From: Actinomycetes bacterium
GTDB taxonomy: Bacteria > Actinomycetota > Actinomycetes > Streptosporangiales > Streptosporangiaceae
Assembly (NCBI GenBank): GCA_021793235.1
Contig: JAJYTD010000016.1
Location: forward strand, 1-64,000
Direction: 5' to 3'
Length of the DNA: 64,000 nucleotides
This document shows, in pieces, positions 34,643 to 44,821 of the stretch. Below the pieces are notes generated by a model. That model was not told the DNA's origin and made no database searches. It was given only the letters and a program-made list of their open reading frames with translations. Both the position numbers and the translations under genes were made by a program. Position 1 is the stretch's first letter; the number at the start of each line of letters is the position of its first letter.

Positions 34643-36163
34643 ATGAGTGTGCGTCGGATTATGGGTATCGAGACCGAGTACGGCATCTCCGTGCCCGGCA
34701 ACCCCGGTGCCAATGCCATGGTGACCTCCACTCAGGTGGTCAACGCCTACCTGGCGGCCTCGGCCGCCCGTGCGCGCAGGGCGCGCTGGGACTTCGAGGA
34801 GGAGAACCCGCTGCGCGACGCGCGCGGATTCGACCTCGCGCGCGAGGTCGCCGATCCCACCCAGCTCACTGACGAGGACCTTGGGCTGGCCAACGTCATC
34901 CTCACCAACGGTGCCCGGTTCTACGTCGATCACGCCCATCCCGAGTACTCCGCTCCCGAGGTCACCAATCCTCGTGACGCCGTGCTGTGGGACAAGGCCG
35001 GGGAGCACGTCGTGGCCGACGCCTCCCGGCGTGCCGGCTCCGCCCCCGGCGCCGAACTGATCCAGCTCTACAAGAACAACACCGACAACAAGGGTGCGTC
35101 CTACGGCTGCCATGAGAACTACCTCATGCGCCGGTCGACGCCCTTCGGCGACATCGTCCGGCACCTGATCCCGTTCTTCGTCTCCCGGCAGGTCATCTGC
35201 GGCGCGGGGCGGGTCGGCATCGGCGCCGACGGGCGTGACAGCGGTTTCCAGATCAGCCAGCGCGCCGACTTCTTCGAGGTCGAGGTGGGCCTGGAGACCA
35301 CGCTCAAGCGGCCGATCATCAACACCCGCGATGAGCCGCACGCCGACCCGGACAAGTACCGGCGGCTGCACGTCATCATCGGCGATGCGAACATGAGCGA
35401 GATCTCCACCTATCTCAAGCTCGGCACCACCGCCATTGTGCTGTCCATGATCGAGGACGGGTTCATCAACGTCGACCTGTCTCTGGAAACGCCTGTCGCC
35501 GATCTGCGGGCCTTCTCGCACGACCCCGGCCTGACCCATGCCGCGCGATTGCGCGACGGCCGCCGTATGACGGCCGTGCAACTGCAGCGCGAGTACCTCG
35601 ACCTCGCCCGCAAGTACGTCCAGGACCGGTTCGGCTCCGATGTCGACCCCGACACCGCCGACGTGCTGACCCGCTGGGAGAGCACGCTGGACCGGCTGGC
35701 CGACGACCCGATGCGGCTGGCCGATGAGCTGGACTGGGTGGCCAAGCTCAAACTGCTGGAGAGCTACCGCAGCCGCGACAACATCGACTGGGACCACCAC
35801 CGGCTGCAACTGGTCGACCTGCAGTACTCCGACGTGCGGCCGGACAAGGGCCTGTACAACCGGCTGGTGGCCCGCGGCCGGATGAAGCGGCTGCTCGACG
35901 AGGCCGAGGTGGAGCGGTCCGTCACCGAACCGCCCGAAGACACCCGCGCCTATTTCCGTGGGCGCTGCCTGGACAAGTACGCCGACTCGGTGACGGCGGC
36001 GTCGTGGGACTCGGTCATCTTCGACATTCCGGGATATGACTCCCTGCAGCGCGTACCGACGCTGGAGCCGCTGCGCGGCACCAAGGAGCACGTGGGCGCT
36101 CTGCTGGACCGCTCCGCGACGGCGGCCGACCTGGTGGCGGTGCTGACCGGAGGCCGCCGCTGA
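34643..36163 (+). CDS. dop: Pup deamidase / depupylase
   Basis: A 506-residue carboxylate-amine-ligase-fold protein. Dop converts the C-terminal Gln of Pup to Glu and removes Pup from substrates. [20 protein letters not shown] starts the family; the loop after beta-strand 1, longer than in PafA ([20 protein letters not shown] onward), is the Dop-specific insertion. Metal and nucleotide residues lie in [18 protein letters not shown] and [10 protein letters not shown]. It is required here because Pup ends in Gln. Starts at ATG 34643 with no strong ribosome-binding site. Paralogue of pafA, 2.5 kb downstream. Confidence 0.96.
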   Translation: MSVRRIMGIETEYGISVPGNPGANAMVTSTQVVNAYLAASAARARRARWDFEEENPLRDARGFDLAREVADPTQLTDEDLGLANVILTNGARFYVDHAHPEYSAPEVTNPRDAVLWDKAGEHVVADASRRAGSAPGAELIQLYKNNTDNKGASYGCHENYLMRRSTPFGDIVRHLIPFFVSRQVICGAGRVGIGADGRDSGFQISQRADFFEVEVGLETTLKRPIINTRDEPHADPDKYRRLHVIIGDANMSEISTYLKLGTTAIVLSMIEDGFINVDLSLETPVADLRAFSHDPGLTHAARLRDGRRMTAVQLQREYLDLARKYVQDRFGSDVDPDTADVLTRWESTLDRLADDPMRLADELDWVAKLKLLESYRSRDNIDWDHHRLQLVDLQYSDVRPDKGLYNRLVARGRMKRLLDEAEVERSVTEPPEDTRAYFRGRCLDKYADSVTAASWDSVIFDIPGYDSLQRVPTLEPLRGTKEHVGALLDRSATAADLVAVLTGGRR

Positions 36164-36180
36164 GGCGCCGTTCCCTCTCT

Positions 36181-36236
36181 GCCGGTCTCGGCCGGGATGC
36201 CCGCACCCGCCTGTGGGGGCATCCGCCGAGACCGGC
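36181..36236 (+). terminator. Long two-part stem between dop and pup
   Basis: GCCGGTCTCGGC (36181-36192) pairs with GCCGAGACCGGC (36225-36236). Inside, GGATGCCC (36195-36202) pairs with GGGCATCC (36217-36224) with a 2-nt bulge, giving about 20 bp in total. It should isolate pup transcription from dop. Confidence 0.75.
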
Positions 36237-36398
36237 GGGGCACCGGAGCGCGGGAATCGCGCGCTGATGGCCCGTGTTCGCACGGCTGTACGGGTATCGA
36301 TATGGGTAACGTGCAGACAACGGGGGCGCGATCAAGGTTGAGCCGCCTCCGGTTGGGCCAAGATAAGGGCAGGAGCCCCAATCGAGGAGGTTGCGACC

Positions 36399-36602
36399 AT
36401 GGCGACAAAGGACACCGGCGGCCAGAAGCACGGCAGTCGGCGTGATGAAGAGGTCGACGAGGTCGAGGCCGGCACCGATGTGCAGGAACGCAACGAGAAG
36501 CTGGACGAGGACGTCGACGACATCCTGGACGAGATCGACGAGGTACTCGAAAGCAACAGCGAGGACTTCGTGCGGCAGTTCGTGCAGAAGGGCGGGCAGT
36601 GA
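36399..36602 (+). CDS. pup: Prokaryotic ubiquitin-like protein Pup
   Basis: A 67-residue intrinsically disordered tag, highly acidic in the C-terminal half (DEDVDDILDEIDEVLESNSE) and ending VQKGGQ. The C-terminal Gln must be deamidated by Dop before PafA joins it to lysines. The central-to-C-terminal helix is the part that pairs with the ARC coiled coil. ATG 36399 is preceded by GAGGAGG at the right distance. Expressed ahead of the core subunits but separated from prcB by 231 nt that contain a strong hairpin. Confidence 0.97.
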   Translation: MATKDTGGQKHGSRRDEEVDEVEAGTDVQERNEKLDEDVDDILDEIDEVLESNSEDFVRQFVQKGGQ

Positions 36603-36777
36603 CCGGTGGTCCACGGCGGTGCGGCGCGCGGACGCGCTCCTGCTTACCGGGACATACCGCTCTCCACTGGCACGGTGGACTCCGTGGTGGTTCGCTGATA
36701 GCGGACTGGCGGCCACGGTGTGCATGTGCGTCCTCTGTGGTCAGTAGGGTCTTCGATACCTGGAAAGACAACAACCT

Positions 36778-36817
36778 GGCGCGCCCCGCTCACCCCCCGA
36801 CCGCCGAGCGGGGCGCC
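36778..36817 (+). promoter_or_regulatory. 11-bp hairpin in the prcB leader
   Basis: GGCGCCCCGCT (36778-36788) is the exact complement of AGCGGGGCGCC (36807-36817), with an 18-nt loop. It ends 5 nt before the GAAGGGA ribosome-binding site of prcB (36822-36828). It may end part of the pup transcripts so that Pup outnumbers the core, or affect prcB translation. Which is not shown. Confidence 0.55.
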
Positions 36818-36833
36818 ACCCGAAGGGAGTCGC

Positions 36834-37682
36834 GTGTCCGAAGCGTTCGACGGCGGCGGACGGTTGCCCGCCGCGTTCATGAGTCCGGGAACCTCCTCAT
36901 TCACCGAATTCCTCGGCTCGGTCGCCCCTGAACTGCTGCCGGGACGGGGCGAGCTTCCGCAGGGTGCGGTCCCCCAGGAGATGACCCCCGACGCCACGAC
37001 GATCGTCGCATTGACGTTTCCGGGGGGCGTGGTGCTGGCGGGCGACCGCAGAGCCACGTCCGGCAACGTCATCGCCAACCGCGACATGGACAAGCTCTTC
37101 CGCACCGACGAGTTCTCGGCGGTCGCGATCGCGGGGGCGGCCGGTATCGGCATCGAACTGGCCAAGCTCTTCCAGGTCGAGCTGGAGCACTACGAGAAGA
37201 TGGAGGGCCGCTCGCTCTCGCTGGAGGGCAAGGCCAACAAGCTCGCCACGATGGTCCGCGGCAACCTCGGCATGGCGATGCAGGGCTTTGTGGTGGTGCC
37301 GCTGCTCGTCGGGTTCGATGAGGCGCGTGGCAAGGGGCGGATCTTCAGCTACGACCCGGTGGGCGGGCGCTACGAGGAGCACCGCTTCCACTCGATCGGG
37401 TCCGGATCGGTCTATGCCCGCGGGGCGCTGAAGAAGCTCTTCACCGAGGATCTGTCCCAAGAGGACGCCGTACTCGCAGCGGTCCAGGCCCTCTACGACG
37501 CGGCCGACGACGACGCGGCGACAGGCGGACCCGACGTGCACCGCAAGATCTTCCCCCTGGTCGACGTGATCACCGCGGATGGCCATCGCCGCCTGCCCGC
37601 CGAGGACGTCGAGCGCGTGGCCACCTCGGTCGTCGAGGCGCGTGCCGAGCGCCCCGACGGGCCGACCGCGCCGCTGCGCTGA
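36834..37682 (+). CDS. prcB: 20S proteasome beta subunit precursor
   Basis: A 282-residue precursor of the catalytic subunit. GTG 36834 lies 5 nt after GAAGGGA. The propeptide is about 54 residues; cleavage before Thr55 in [14 protein letters not shown] exposes the nucleophilic threonine. [12 protein letters not shown] (with the active-site Asp) and the later Lys-containing [13 protein letters not shown] follow as in other beta subunits. The C-terminus is acidic and polar. It assembles with PrcA as a seven-fold alpha-beta-beta-alpha stack, capped by ARC. The prcA gene follows after 45 nt. Confidence 0.97.
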   Translation: MSEAFDGGGRLPAAFMSPGTSSFTEFLGSVAPELLPGRGELPQGAVPQEMTPDATTIVALTFPGGVVLAGDRRATSGNVIANRDMDKLFRTDEFSAVAIAGAAGIGIELAKLFQVELEHYEKMEGRSLSLEGKANKLATMVRGNLGMAMQGFVVVPLLVGFDEARGKGRIFSYDPVGGRYEEHRFHSIGSGSVYARGALKKLFTEDLSQEDAVLAAVQALYDAADDDAATGGPDVHRKIFPLVDVITADGHRRLPAEDVERVATSVVEARAERPDGPTAPLR

Positions 37683-37727
37683 CCCCCGAGCCCCCGACGA
37701 CCTCTCAAGCAAAGGAAAAGATCCGCG

Positions 37728-38468
37728 GTGTCGATGCCGTTCTACGTCTCGCCCGAACAGAGCATGAAGGACAAGGCGGACTACGCGCGAAAGGGAATCG
37801 CGCGCGGCCGCAGTGCCGTCGTCCTGCAGTACGACGGCGGCATCCTGTTCGTGGCGGACAACATGTCCCGGACCCTGCACAAGATCAGCGAACTCTACGA
37901 CCGCATCGCCTTCGCCGCTGTGGGCCGCTACAACGAGTTCGAGAGCCTGCGGGTCATGGGGGTGCGCTTCGCCGATGTGCGGGGCTACGCCTATGACCGC
38001 AGCGACATCAACGGCCGGATGCTGGCCAACGCCTATGCCCAGACCCTGGGAACGGTGTTCAGCGAGAGCAACAAGCCGTGGGAGGTGGAGATCGTGGTCG
38101 CCGAGGTCGGCGACGACTCCGCCGGCGACCAGATCTACCGCATCACCTTCGACGGCTCGGTGATCGACGAACAGGGCTTCCTCGCCATGGGCGGTTCGGC
38201 CGAGCGCGTCACCACCGCGCTGAAGGAGCGCTTCGACAAGGACGCGCCACTGAGCTCGGCCCTGGCCGCGGCGATGCACGCGCTCAAGAACGAGAACGGT
38301 GAGCAGCGCGATCTGGAGGCCGGAAGCCTGGAGGTCGCGGTGCTGGAGCGCAAGCGCGAACACCGCAAGTTCCGCCGAATTCAGGGCGACCGGCTGAACA
38401 GACTGATCGAGCAGGCGCATGCGGCCGAGGAAACGTCTACCGGCGACGGAACGGCGACCCAGGCGTGA
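37728..38468 (+). CDS. prcA: 20S proteasome alpha subunit
   Basis: A 246-residue alpha subunit forming the gated outer rings. It starts at GTG 37728 ([23 protein letters not shown] 37734 is possible) after AAAGGAAAAG. The N-terminal octapeptide-like MPFYVSPEQ is the gate, and [20 protein letters not shown] the H0 helix and first strand. There is no catalytic Thr, as expected. The C-terminal tail is polar and acidic. It is followed by an exceptionally strong hairpin, so prcB-prcA form one transcription unit. Confidence 0.96.
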   Translation: MSMPFYVSPEQSMKDKADYARKGIARGRSAVVLQYDGGILFVADNMSRTLHKISELYDRIAFAAVGRYNEFESLRVMGVRFADVRGYAYDRSDINGRMLANAYAQTLGTVFSESNKPWEVEIVVAEVGDDSAGDQIYRITFDGSVIDEQGFLAMGGSAERVTTALKERFDKDAPLSSALAAAMHALKNENGEQRDLEAGSLEVAVLERKREHRKFRRIQGDRLNRLIEQAHAAEETSTGDGTATQA

Positions 38469-38488
38469 ACGTCGCGGACGGCGGCCGC

Positions 38489-38536
38489 GTGGGTGGCGGA
38501 GCCGGGGACGGACCCGTCCCCGGCTCCGCCACCCAC
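38489..38536 (+). terminator. Perfect 22-bp stem-loop after prcA
   Basis: Positions 38489-38510 are the exact reverse complement of 38515-38536, leaving a 4-nt loop (GACC). The stem begins 20 nt after the prcA stop and is almost all G+C. It is the strongest hairpin in the window and should end prcBA transcription before pafA. Confidence 0.85.
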
Positions 38537-38642
38537 CGGAGCGCCACCGGCTCTTCGGGAGCCGCCGCATAAGGTGAAGTCGTTGCAACGCCGCGGCGCA
38601 GGCCGTCCTCGGCGGCCATGAACGGGAAACGGGTGAGACCAC

Positions 38643-40001
38643 ATGGAACGTCGGATCTTTGGCCTGGAGAACGAGTACGGCGTCACCTGCACGTTCCGGG
38701 GCCAGCGGCGGCTGTCGCCGGACGAAGTCGCACGCTACCTGTTCCGGCGGGTGGTGTCATGGGGGCGCAGCAGCAACGTCTTCCTGCGCAACGGCGCGCG
38801 CCTCTACCTCGATGTCGGGAGCCACCCGGAGTACGCGACCCCCGAGTGCGACAGCCTCACCGACCTGGTCGCCCACGACAAGGCCGGTGAGCGGATCCTT
38901 GAGGGGCTGCAGGTCGACGCCGAGCAGCGGCTGCACGAAGAGGGCATCGCAGGCGAGATCTACCTGTTCAAAAACAACACCGACTCCGCGGGCAACTCCT
39001 ACGGCTGCCACGAGAACTACCTGGTGGGCCGGCACGGAGAATTCGGCCGGCTGGCCGACATCCTCATCCCCTTCCTGGTGACGCGCCAGATCATCTGCGG
39101 TGCCGGCAAGGTGCTGCAGACCCCGCGGGGTGCGCTGTACTGCGTGAGTCAGCGGGCCGAGCACATCTGGGAGGGGGTGTCCTCGGCGACCACCCGGTCC
39201 CGGCCCATCATCAACACCCGGGACGAACCGCACGCCGACGCCGAGCGTTTCCGGCGGCTGCACGTCATCGTCGGCGATTCCAATATGAGCGAGGTGACGA
39301 CGCTGCTGAAGCTGGCGTCCACCGACCTGGTGCTGCGGATGATCGAGACCGGTACGGTGATGCGCGACTTCACACTGGAGAACCCGATCCGGGCGATCCG
39401 CGAGGTCAGCCACGACATGACCGGGCGGCGCAAAGTGCGCCTGGCCAACGGGCGCGAGGCCAGCGCGCTGGAGATCCAGCGCGAGTACCTCGACAAGGTG
39501 CAGGACTATGTCGACCGCAACGGGACCGACGCGACCGGCAAGCGGGCCCTGGAATTGTGGGCGCGCACGCTGGAGGCGGTGGAGACGCAGAACCTCGACC
39601 TGGTCGCCCAGGAGATCGACTGGGTGGCGAAATACCAGCTGCTGGAGCGCTACCGGGACAAGCACGGATTGTCGCTGTCCTCGCCGCGCATCGCGCAGCT
39701 GGATCTGACCTATCACGACATCCACCGGGACCGCGGCCTGTTCTACCTGATGCAGCGCAGGGGGCAGATGGACCGCGTCGTCGGCGACCTGCAGATCTTT
39801 GCGGCCAAATCCGTGCCTCCGCAGACGACGCGGGCGCGGCTGCGCGGCGAGTTCATCCGCAAGGCGCAGGAGAAACGGCGCGACTTCACCGTCGACTGGG
39901 TGCACCTGAAGCTCAACGACCAGGCGCAGCGAACGGTGCTGTGCAAGGACCCGTTCAAGGCGGTCGACGAGCGTGTGGAGAAGCTCATCGCCGGAATCTG
40001 A
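38643..40001 (+). CDS. pafA: Pup-protein ligase
   Basis: A 452-residue ligase that uses ATP to form an isopeptide bond between the C-terminal Glu of Pup and substrate lysines. It starts [28 protein letters not shown] replaces the GIETEYG of Dop, and the short loop after the first strand lacks the Dop insertion. [19 protein letters not shown] and [20 protein letters not shown] are the nucleotide and metal sites shared with Dop. The C-terminal domain ([20 protein letters not shown]) closes the active site. ATG 38643 with GGGTGAGACC just upstream. Separated from prcA by the 22-bp hairpin. Confidence 0.97.
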   Translation: MERRIFGLENEYGVTCTFRGQRRLSPDEVARYLFRRVVSWGRSSNVFLRNGARLYLDVGSHPEYATPECDSLTDLVAHDKAGERILEGLQVDAEQRLHEEGIAGEIYLFKNNTDSAGNSYGCHENYLVGRHGEFGRLADILIPFLVTRQIICGAGKVLQTPRGALYCVSQRAEHIWEGVSSATTRSRPIINTRDEPHADAERFRRLHVIVGDSNMSEVTTLLKLASTDLVLRMIETGTVMRDFTLENPIRAIREVSHDMTGRRKVRLANGREASALEIQREYLDKVQDYVDRNGTDATGKRALELWARTLEAVETQNLDLVAQEIDWVAKYQLLERYRDKHGLSLSSPRIAQLDLTYHDIHRDRGLFYLMQRRGQMDRVVGDLQIFAAKSVPPQTTRARLRGEFIRKAQEKRRDFTVDWVHLKLNDQAQRTVLCKDPFKAVDERVEKLIAGI

Positions 40002-40113
40002 CCCCGGGCCCTTTGGGCGGTGCCGCTTCTTACCCGGTTCCCACCCGGACACGGCAGTATCGCCGCTTCGATAGTGTGTCGAGGACCCGAGCCGGATTAT
40101 TGAGGTAGAAACC

Positions 40114-41181
40114 ATGCGACGACGTGCCGCCGCCCTAGCGGCGCCGTTCTCTGCCGTGCTGTTGGCGCTGACCAGTTGCGGCACGATTCCCGAGGACTGG
40201 AAGACACCCGCATTCCTCCGCTCTGACGAGGAGGACCTCGATGAGCGGCTGCCCGCCGTCTCCGGAGAGGTGGGCGAGGAGCCGAAGGTCGAGTTCCCCG
40301 ACATCGCGCCTCCCGGCGAGCAGATCTCCGGCGTCGTGGAGAAGGGGGAGGGCGAGAACGCCCTCGTCCGGGCCGAGGACATGATCCTGGCCGACATCGT
40401 CGACTACCAGTGGACGGCCAAGGGCGAGGTGGAGAAGACCCAGTCCACCTACGAGACCGGAGCCCCGGTCCTGCTGGAACTCGCGCAGATGAACGAGGAG
40501 CTGACCGCCGACCTGGTGAACCAGCCGGTCGGCAGCCGCGTGGTCTACGTGTTCCCCGGCCAGGATCCCGAGGAGGCCGCGGCGATGGGCCAGCCCTCGC
40601 CGGAACCCGGCGACTCGGTGTCCATCGTCGACATCAAGGAACGCTACGGCAGGGGCGACACCGTCGAAGGCGAGCAGGTCACCGACGGCGGCGACGACCT
40701 GCCGACCGCCCCCGACCCCGGCCACTCCGCACCCGAGATCACGATCCCCGAGGACACCGACCCGCCGAAGGACCTCGAAACGGTCCGGCTTATCGAGGGC
40801 GACGGTCCAGAGGTCGAGAAGGAGCAGCAGATCGTCGTCCAGTACACCGGTGTGACCTGGGACGACGGAAAGGTCTTCGACTCCACGTGGGATCGGGGCG
40901 GAGCGCCGGCGACCTTCGGGATCGGTGCCGGGCAGGTGATCAAGGGCTGGGACGAGGGCCTGGTCGGGCAGCAGGTCGGCAGCCGCGTGATGCTGGTGGT
41001 CCCCGAGGACATGGCCTACGGCGAGGCCGCGGCCGAATCCGGGCAGCCGGCGGGCACGCTGGTCTTCGTCGTGGACATCCTGGGCGCCGTTGACACCCAG
41101 CCCCCACCGGAGGCGGAATCCGGCGAGGACGGCGCTGAGGAGACCGCCGAGGAGAGTGAGGACGCCGAGAGCAAGGAGTGA
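40114..41181 (+). CDS. FKBP-type peptidyl-prolyl isomerase lipoprotein
   Basis: A 355-residue secreted lipoprotein. The signal peptide (residues 1-21, AAPFSAVLLALTSC) ends in a lipobox LTSC with Cys22. An acidic linker leads into two FKBP-like domains. The first (about 60-185: SGVVEKGEGENALVRAEDMI, VNQPVGSRVVYVFP) is divergent; the second (about 215-330: IVVQYTGVTWDDGKVFDSTW, ATFGIGAGQVIKGWDEGLVG, GSRVMLVVPEDMAYGE) carries the usual catalytic residues. Acidic tail. It probably folds exported proteins. Located between pafA and the DUF3866 gene; a link to the proteasome is not implied. Confidence 0.9.
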   Translation: MRRRAAALAAPFSAVLLALTSCGTIPEDWKTPAFLRSDEEDLDERLPAVSGEVGEEPKVEFPDIAPPGEQISGVVEKGEGENALVRAEDMILADIVDYQWTAKGEVEKTQSTYETGAPVLLELAQMNEELTADLVNQPVGSRVVYVFPGQDPEEAAAMGQPSPEPGDSVSIVDIKERYGRGDTVEGEQVTDGGDDLPTAPDPGHSAPEITIPEDTDPPKDLETVRLIEGDGPEVEKEQQIVVQYTGVTWDDGKVFDSTWDRGGAPATFGIGAGQVIKGWDEGLVGQQVGSRVMLVVPEDMAYGEAAAESGQPAGTLVFVVDILGAVDTQPPPEAESGEDGAEETAEESEDAESKE

Positions 41182-41194
41182 CGTCCTTTACCGC

Positions 41195-42286
41195 CTACTT
41201 CGCCGCCTGAACCAGGGCCGCCGCGTGTCGTCCCGCGGCGGCCGCGGTGAGGAAGTAGGCACGGTCCTCCTCCAGTGAGCGGCCCATCGTGGACGGCCGT
41301 ACGGGGAGTGCGCGCAGTGCGGCATCGAGCCCGTCCACGCCGATCTCCACCAGCCGGTGGCGCTCGCCCAGGGCGGCCGCCGCGGAACGGACGCGGGCGC
41401 CGAACGCTCCGGGCAGCAGCGGGACGGCCACGTCGGCCGGGGCCAGGGCCACGCGTCCGTAGGCGGTGATGTTGTGGTGGGAGACGCCGCGGTGGCGTTT
41501 TCGGGTGTCGGCTTCGCTCACCCGCAGCGAGGCGACCGGGCGTCCGCGCAGAACGGCGGCGGCGTTGACGGCCTCCCCGGTGGCCACCCCGGAGAACCCC
41601 CACAGGGTCCCGGTGCCGAGGTTGCCCGGCCCCTGCGCGACGACGGCGATGTCGGCACCGGTGATGTGGCGCGCCGCCAACAGCCCGGTGTGAACCGTGG
41701 CGGTCTCCAGGTCACCGCCGAAGGACTGCCCGGCGGTGATGGCCGCGGCGAGCAGCCCGGCCGCGCGCAACGCGGGCACCGAGCGCGAGAACGCGGCGGG
41801 CAGCGCACCTCCGTCGAGCATCACGTAGGCCACCCGGGCCCCGGGGCGGGCCTCGTGGATGCCGGCGAGGACCGCGGGAAGCGCCGAGTGCAGGTCGGCG
41901 GTGACGACGGGCATACCGCCGATGTCGTCGGCGTCGCGCAATGCCGCGTGGTGCGGCGAATCCTGCTCGTCGGCGCCGAGAACGGTGGTCTGCAGCGGTG
42001 TGTAGCGTGCCTTGACCAGGTGGCCGGGGCCGGGCGGCGGGTCCGGCGGCGGCCGGTCGGGCAAGGCGACGACCATGGCGTATCCGCCGGTTCCCAGGCC
42101 CAGGTCCAGCGCCGTCGTGTTGATCAGCACCCGGTCGCCCGGCCGCGGGTCGCCGACCAGATCGGTGTAGGCCAGAGCGCGGCAGGCGTGCTCCCGTTGC
42201 CCGTCGGCGACGGAGACATCCAGCTCGGCCGCTCCCGGCCAGGTGCGGTGTACTTTGCGGACTTCTGCTGAGCGCCACCTGATCAC
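41195..42286 (-). CDS. DUF3866-family protein
   Basis: A 363-residue soluble protein typical of actinobacteria. Characteristic parts are DRVLINTTALDLGLGTGGYA, GHLVKARYTPLQTTVLGADE, VAYVMLDGGALPAAFSRSVP, GQSFGGDLETATVHTGLLAA and DIAVVAQGPGNLGTGTLWGF. These match the DUF3866 family as I remember it. No established function. It starts at GTG 42286 and is divergent from the pafBC fusion gene 70 nt away, a neighbour it often keeps. The C-terminus (YFLTAAAAGRHAAALVQA) is helical. Confidence 0.82.
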   Translation of the reverse strand: MIRWRSAEVRKVHRTWPGAAELDVSVADGQREHACRALAYTDLVGDPRPGDRVLINTTALDLGLGTGGYAMVVALPDRPPPDPPPGPGHLVKARYTPLQTTVLGADEQDSPHHAALRDADDIGGMPVVTADLHSALPAVLAGIHEARPGARVAYVMLDGGALPAAFSRSVPALRAAGLLAAAITAGQSFGGDLETATVHTGLLAARHITGADIAVVAQGPGNLGTGTLWGFSGVATGEAVNAAAVLRGRPVASLRVSEADTRKRHRGVSHHNITAYGRVALAPADVAVPLLPGAFGARVRSAAAALGERHRLVEIGVDGLDAALRALPVRPSTMGRSLEEDRAYFLTAAAAGRHAAALVQAAK

Positions 42287-42355
42287 TTATGGCACGGTAC
42301 CGTCATGGCCGGAGCCGGCGTAGGGACGGCGCGCAGCTGAGGGAAGGAAGCGGCG

Positions 42356-44467
42356 ATGTCGCGGAGGAAGACCGAACGGCAGCTCAACCTGGTCATCTGC
42401 CTTTTGGCGACGCGGCGCTTCCTTACCGCGCGCGAGATCCGCTCGACCGTCGCCGGGTATGACGAAGCCGAGAGCGACGCGGCGTTCAAGCGCATGTTCG
42501 AGCGGGACAAGCGGGAACTGCGCGACAGCGGGATTCCGATCGAGACCGGCGGCGGCGACATCTGGAGCGACGAGGAGGGGTACCGGATCTCCCGTGCCGA
42601 TTATGAGCTGCCCGAGATCGAGCTGAAGGCCGACGAGGCAGCGGTGCTGGGGCTGGCGGCGCGGGCGTGGCGGAACGCGGCGCTGGGGGAGGCCGCGGCC
42701 AACGCGGTGCTGAAGCTGCGCGCGGCCGGGGTGCCGGTGGACGCTGATGCCGCGCCGGGGATCACACCTGTGCTGAGCACCGACGAGCCGGCGTTCCTGC
42801 CGATGTGGCAGGCGGTTCGGGACCGGCGCCCGGTGGAATTCGACTACCGCAAACCGGGGGAGGGCGAGGAGGCCGCCCGCCGAAGGCTGGAGCCGTGGGG
42901 CGTGGTCAACGTCAGGGGCCACTGGTACGTCGCCGGCTATGACCGCGACCGTGGTGCGCGCCGGGTCTTCCGGCTGGGGCGGATCGTCGGCGCGGTCAAA
43001 GTGATGGCCTCGGGGCCGGATGTGGAGGTGCCCGAGGGCGCCGACGTGCGTTCGATGGTGCGGGCCCACCGCGCCGATCCCGAACGGACGGCGCGGTTGC
43101 GGGTGCGCGCCGATTCCGGCCATGAACTGCGGCGCGGTGCGCTGCGGATCGTGCCCGGGGCCCACAGGCCGGACCGGCCCCGCTGGGACCGGGTGGACTT
43201 CCCCTACACCGATGTGGCCCAACTGGTCGGCGCTGTGGCGCGGTTCGGGGACCGCGCGGTCATCGAAGCGCCGGAGGAGGCGCGCGAAGCCATGGTGGCG
43301 CACCTGTCGGCGGTGGCCGACCGGGTGCCCGAGCCGGAGGAGGCGGCCGAGCCGGGGGACGGCGACGGGCCGGCGCCCGAAGGGCGGCGCGGTGCGGCCT
43401 CAGCGGAGCAGCTGCGCCGGCTGCTGATGCTGGTGCCCTACGCGCTCAGCCACGATGTGCGTGTTCCCGATGTGGCGGCGCACTTCGGCCTGTCGGAACG
43501 GCAGGTGCTCAAGGATCTGAGCCTGCTGTGGATGTGCGGGCTGCCCGGCTACACCCCGGGCGACCTGATCGAGGTGGACCTGGAGGCGGCCGAGGCCACC
43601 GGTGAGATCATCATCGGCAACGCCGACACTCTCGCCCAGCCGCTGCGGTTGACAGCGGACGAGGCGGCGACCCTGATCGTCGGTGTCGACCTGCTGGGCG
43701 AACTCCCGGGGGTCGCCGACAGCGACGCTTTGAAACGGGTGGGAGAGAAGCTGCGTGCGGCGGCCGGCCCGCCCGTCGCGGGGGGCGGGGCACGGGCGGC
43801 GGGCGCGGATTCCGCGGGTTTTGAAGCCTCCCCGAAGGCGCAGGCGGCAGAGGCGGGTGCACAGCGCCATGCGGTGGACCGGCTCGCCGACTCGGTGGGG
43901 ATCCGCATCGAGCTGAGCGACGAGGTCCGCGAGATGCAGCGCCGGTGCGATGCGGCGCTGCGTGCCGGACAACTGGTGCACCTGCGCTACCTGTCCGGGT
44001 ATGTCGACGAGGTGACCGAGCGCGACGTCGATCCCATGCGCCTGGTCGTCGATGAGGGCCACACGTTCCTGGAGGGGTGGTGCCGGCTGCGGGAGGACGT
44101 CAGGCTGTTCCGGCTGGACCGGGTGCTGGATCTGACGGTACTGCCGGTGGCGGCTCGGATCCCTCCCCAGGCGCGCCGCCGCGACCTGCGGAGCGGGGTG
44201 CTGCAGTTGTCCGCGGACGACGCGCGGGTGACCCTGGAGCTTGAGGCGTCGGAGCGCTGGGTGACCGAGGAGTACGTCTGCTCGTCGGTGCGTGAGCTGG
44301 CCGACGGGCGGCTGCGGGTGACACTGCGCACGCCCGCTCCGGCATGGGCGTGCCGGCTGGCGCTGCGCCTGGGGCCTCGGGCGCGGGTGGTGGCCCCCGT
44401 GGAGCTGGCCGGACGGGTACGGGATGACGCTCGGCGGGCATTGGCGGCCTATCTGGCCGACGAATAG
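42356..44467 (+). CDS. pafBC: PafBC fused WYL-domain DNA-damage regulator
   Basis: A 703-residue fusion of two proteins that are separate (PafB and PafC) in mycobacteria. Residues 1-335 are PafB-like: N-terminal winged helix (RQLNLVICLLATRRFLTARE), WCX-like region and WYL domain (FDYRKPGEGEEAARRRLEPW). Residues 345-703 repeat the plan as PafC (EQLRRLLMLVPYALSHDVRV, HLRYLSGYVDEVTERDVDPM). Two acidic Gly/Pro/Ala linkers (about 325-345 and 460-505) join the parts. PafBC activates the LexA-independent DNA-damage regulon together with sigma-A. It starts at ATG 42356 with GGAAGGAAG upstream. Confidence 0.94.
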   Translation: MSRRKTERQLNLVICLLATRRFLTAREIRSTVAGYDEAESDAAFKRMFERDKRELRDSGIPIETGGGDIWSDEEGYRISRADYELPEIELKADEAAVLGLAARAWRNAALGEAAANAVLKLRAAGVPVDADAAPGITPVLSTDEPAFLPMWQAVRDRRPVEFDYRKPGEGEEAARRRLEPWGVVNVRGHWYVAGYDRDRGARRVFRLGRIVGAVKVMASGPDVEVPEGADVRSMVRAHRADPERTARLRVRADSGHELRRGALRIVPGAHRPDRPRWDRVDFPYTDVAQLVGAVARFGDRAVIEAPEEAREAMVAHLSAVADRVPEPEEAAEPGDGDGPAPEGRRGAASAEQLRRLLMLVPYALSHDVRVPDVAAHFGLSERQVLKDLSLLWMCGLPGYTPGDLIEVDLEAAEATGEIIIGNADTLAQPLRLTADEAATLIVGVDLLGELPGVADSDALKRVGEKLRAAAGPPVAGGGARAAGADSAGFEASPKAQAAEAGAQRHAVDRLADSVGIRIELSDEVREMQRRCDAALRAGQLVHLRYLSGYVDEVTERDVDPMRLVVDEGHTFLEGWCRLREDVRLFRLDRVLDLTVLPVAARIPPQARRRDLRSGVLQLSADDARVTLELEASERWVTEEYVCSSVRELADGRLRVTLRTPAPAWACRLALRLGPRARVVAPVELAGRVRDDARRALAAYLADE

Positions 44468-44567
44468 GATGAGAAGGCGCAATCCAGCAGATCAGAGCCG
44501 GGTTTCGGCCCGGTCCTCTCCGCGTATCGGTGCCGTGTTCGCTCCGGTCGCGACACAGTAAGGTGAA

Positions 44568-44759
44568 GTGGTGTTCGCGTTTGTCGCTCTCGGTACGGCC
44601 ACCCTGGTCGGTTTGGCCGCGGTGGGCTTTTTCGCCCTGCGGATGCTGGCCGAGCTGAGGCGCCTGCGGGAACAGCTCGCCCGTACCCGGCGGGATGTGG
44701 AACCGGGGTATGAGAGATTGCGTTCGCTGAGCGAACGTAGTCGGGTGGGCGCCCGATGA
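44568..44759 (+). CDS. Small single-pass membrane protein
   Basis: A 63-residue protein: one membrane helix (FAFVALGTATLVGLAAVGFF) and a basic amphipathic or coiled helix (RMLAELRRLREQLARTRRDV). GTG 44568 or 44571 is preceded by TAAGGT 5-8 nt upstream and no ribosome-binding site, which suggests a leaderless transcript. It lies between pafBC and tatA. I do not recognise a family; topology resembles small DUF948-like or TatA-like proteins without the TatA hinge. Confidence 0.6.
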   Translation: MVFAFVALGTATLVGLAAVGFFALRMLAELRRLREQLARTRRDVEPGYERLRSLSERSRVGAR

Positions 44760-44821
44760 GCTGGTCTTGGACGGGGCGTACCATCGATGGCGCAGAAGGC
44801 GCCGGGAAAAGAGGTTGAGAC

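Noticed and set aside
36720-36833. Longer prcB start
   Set aside because: It would translate through the 11-bp hairpin and past the well-placed ribosome-binding site; propeptide length fits the GTG at 36834.
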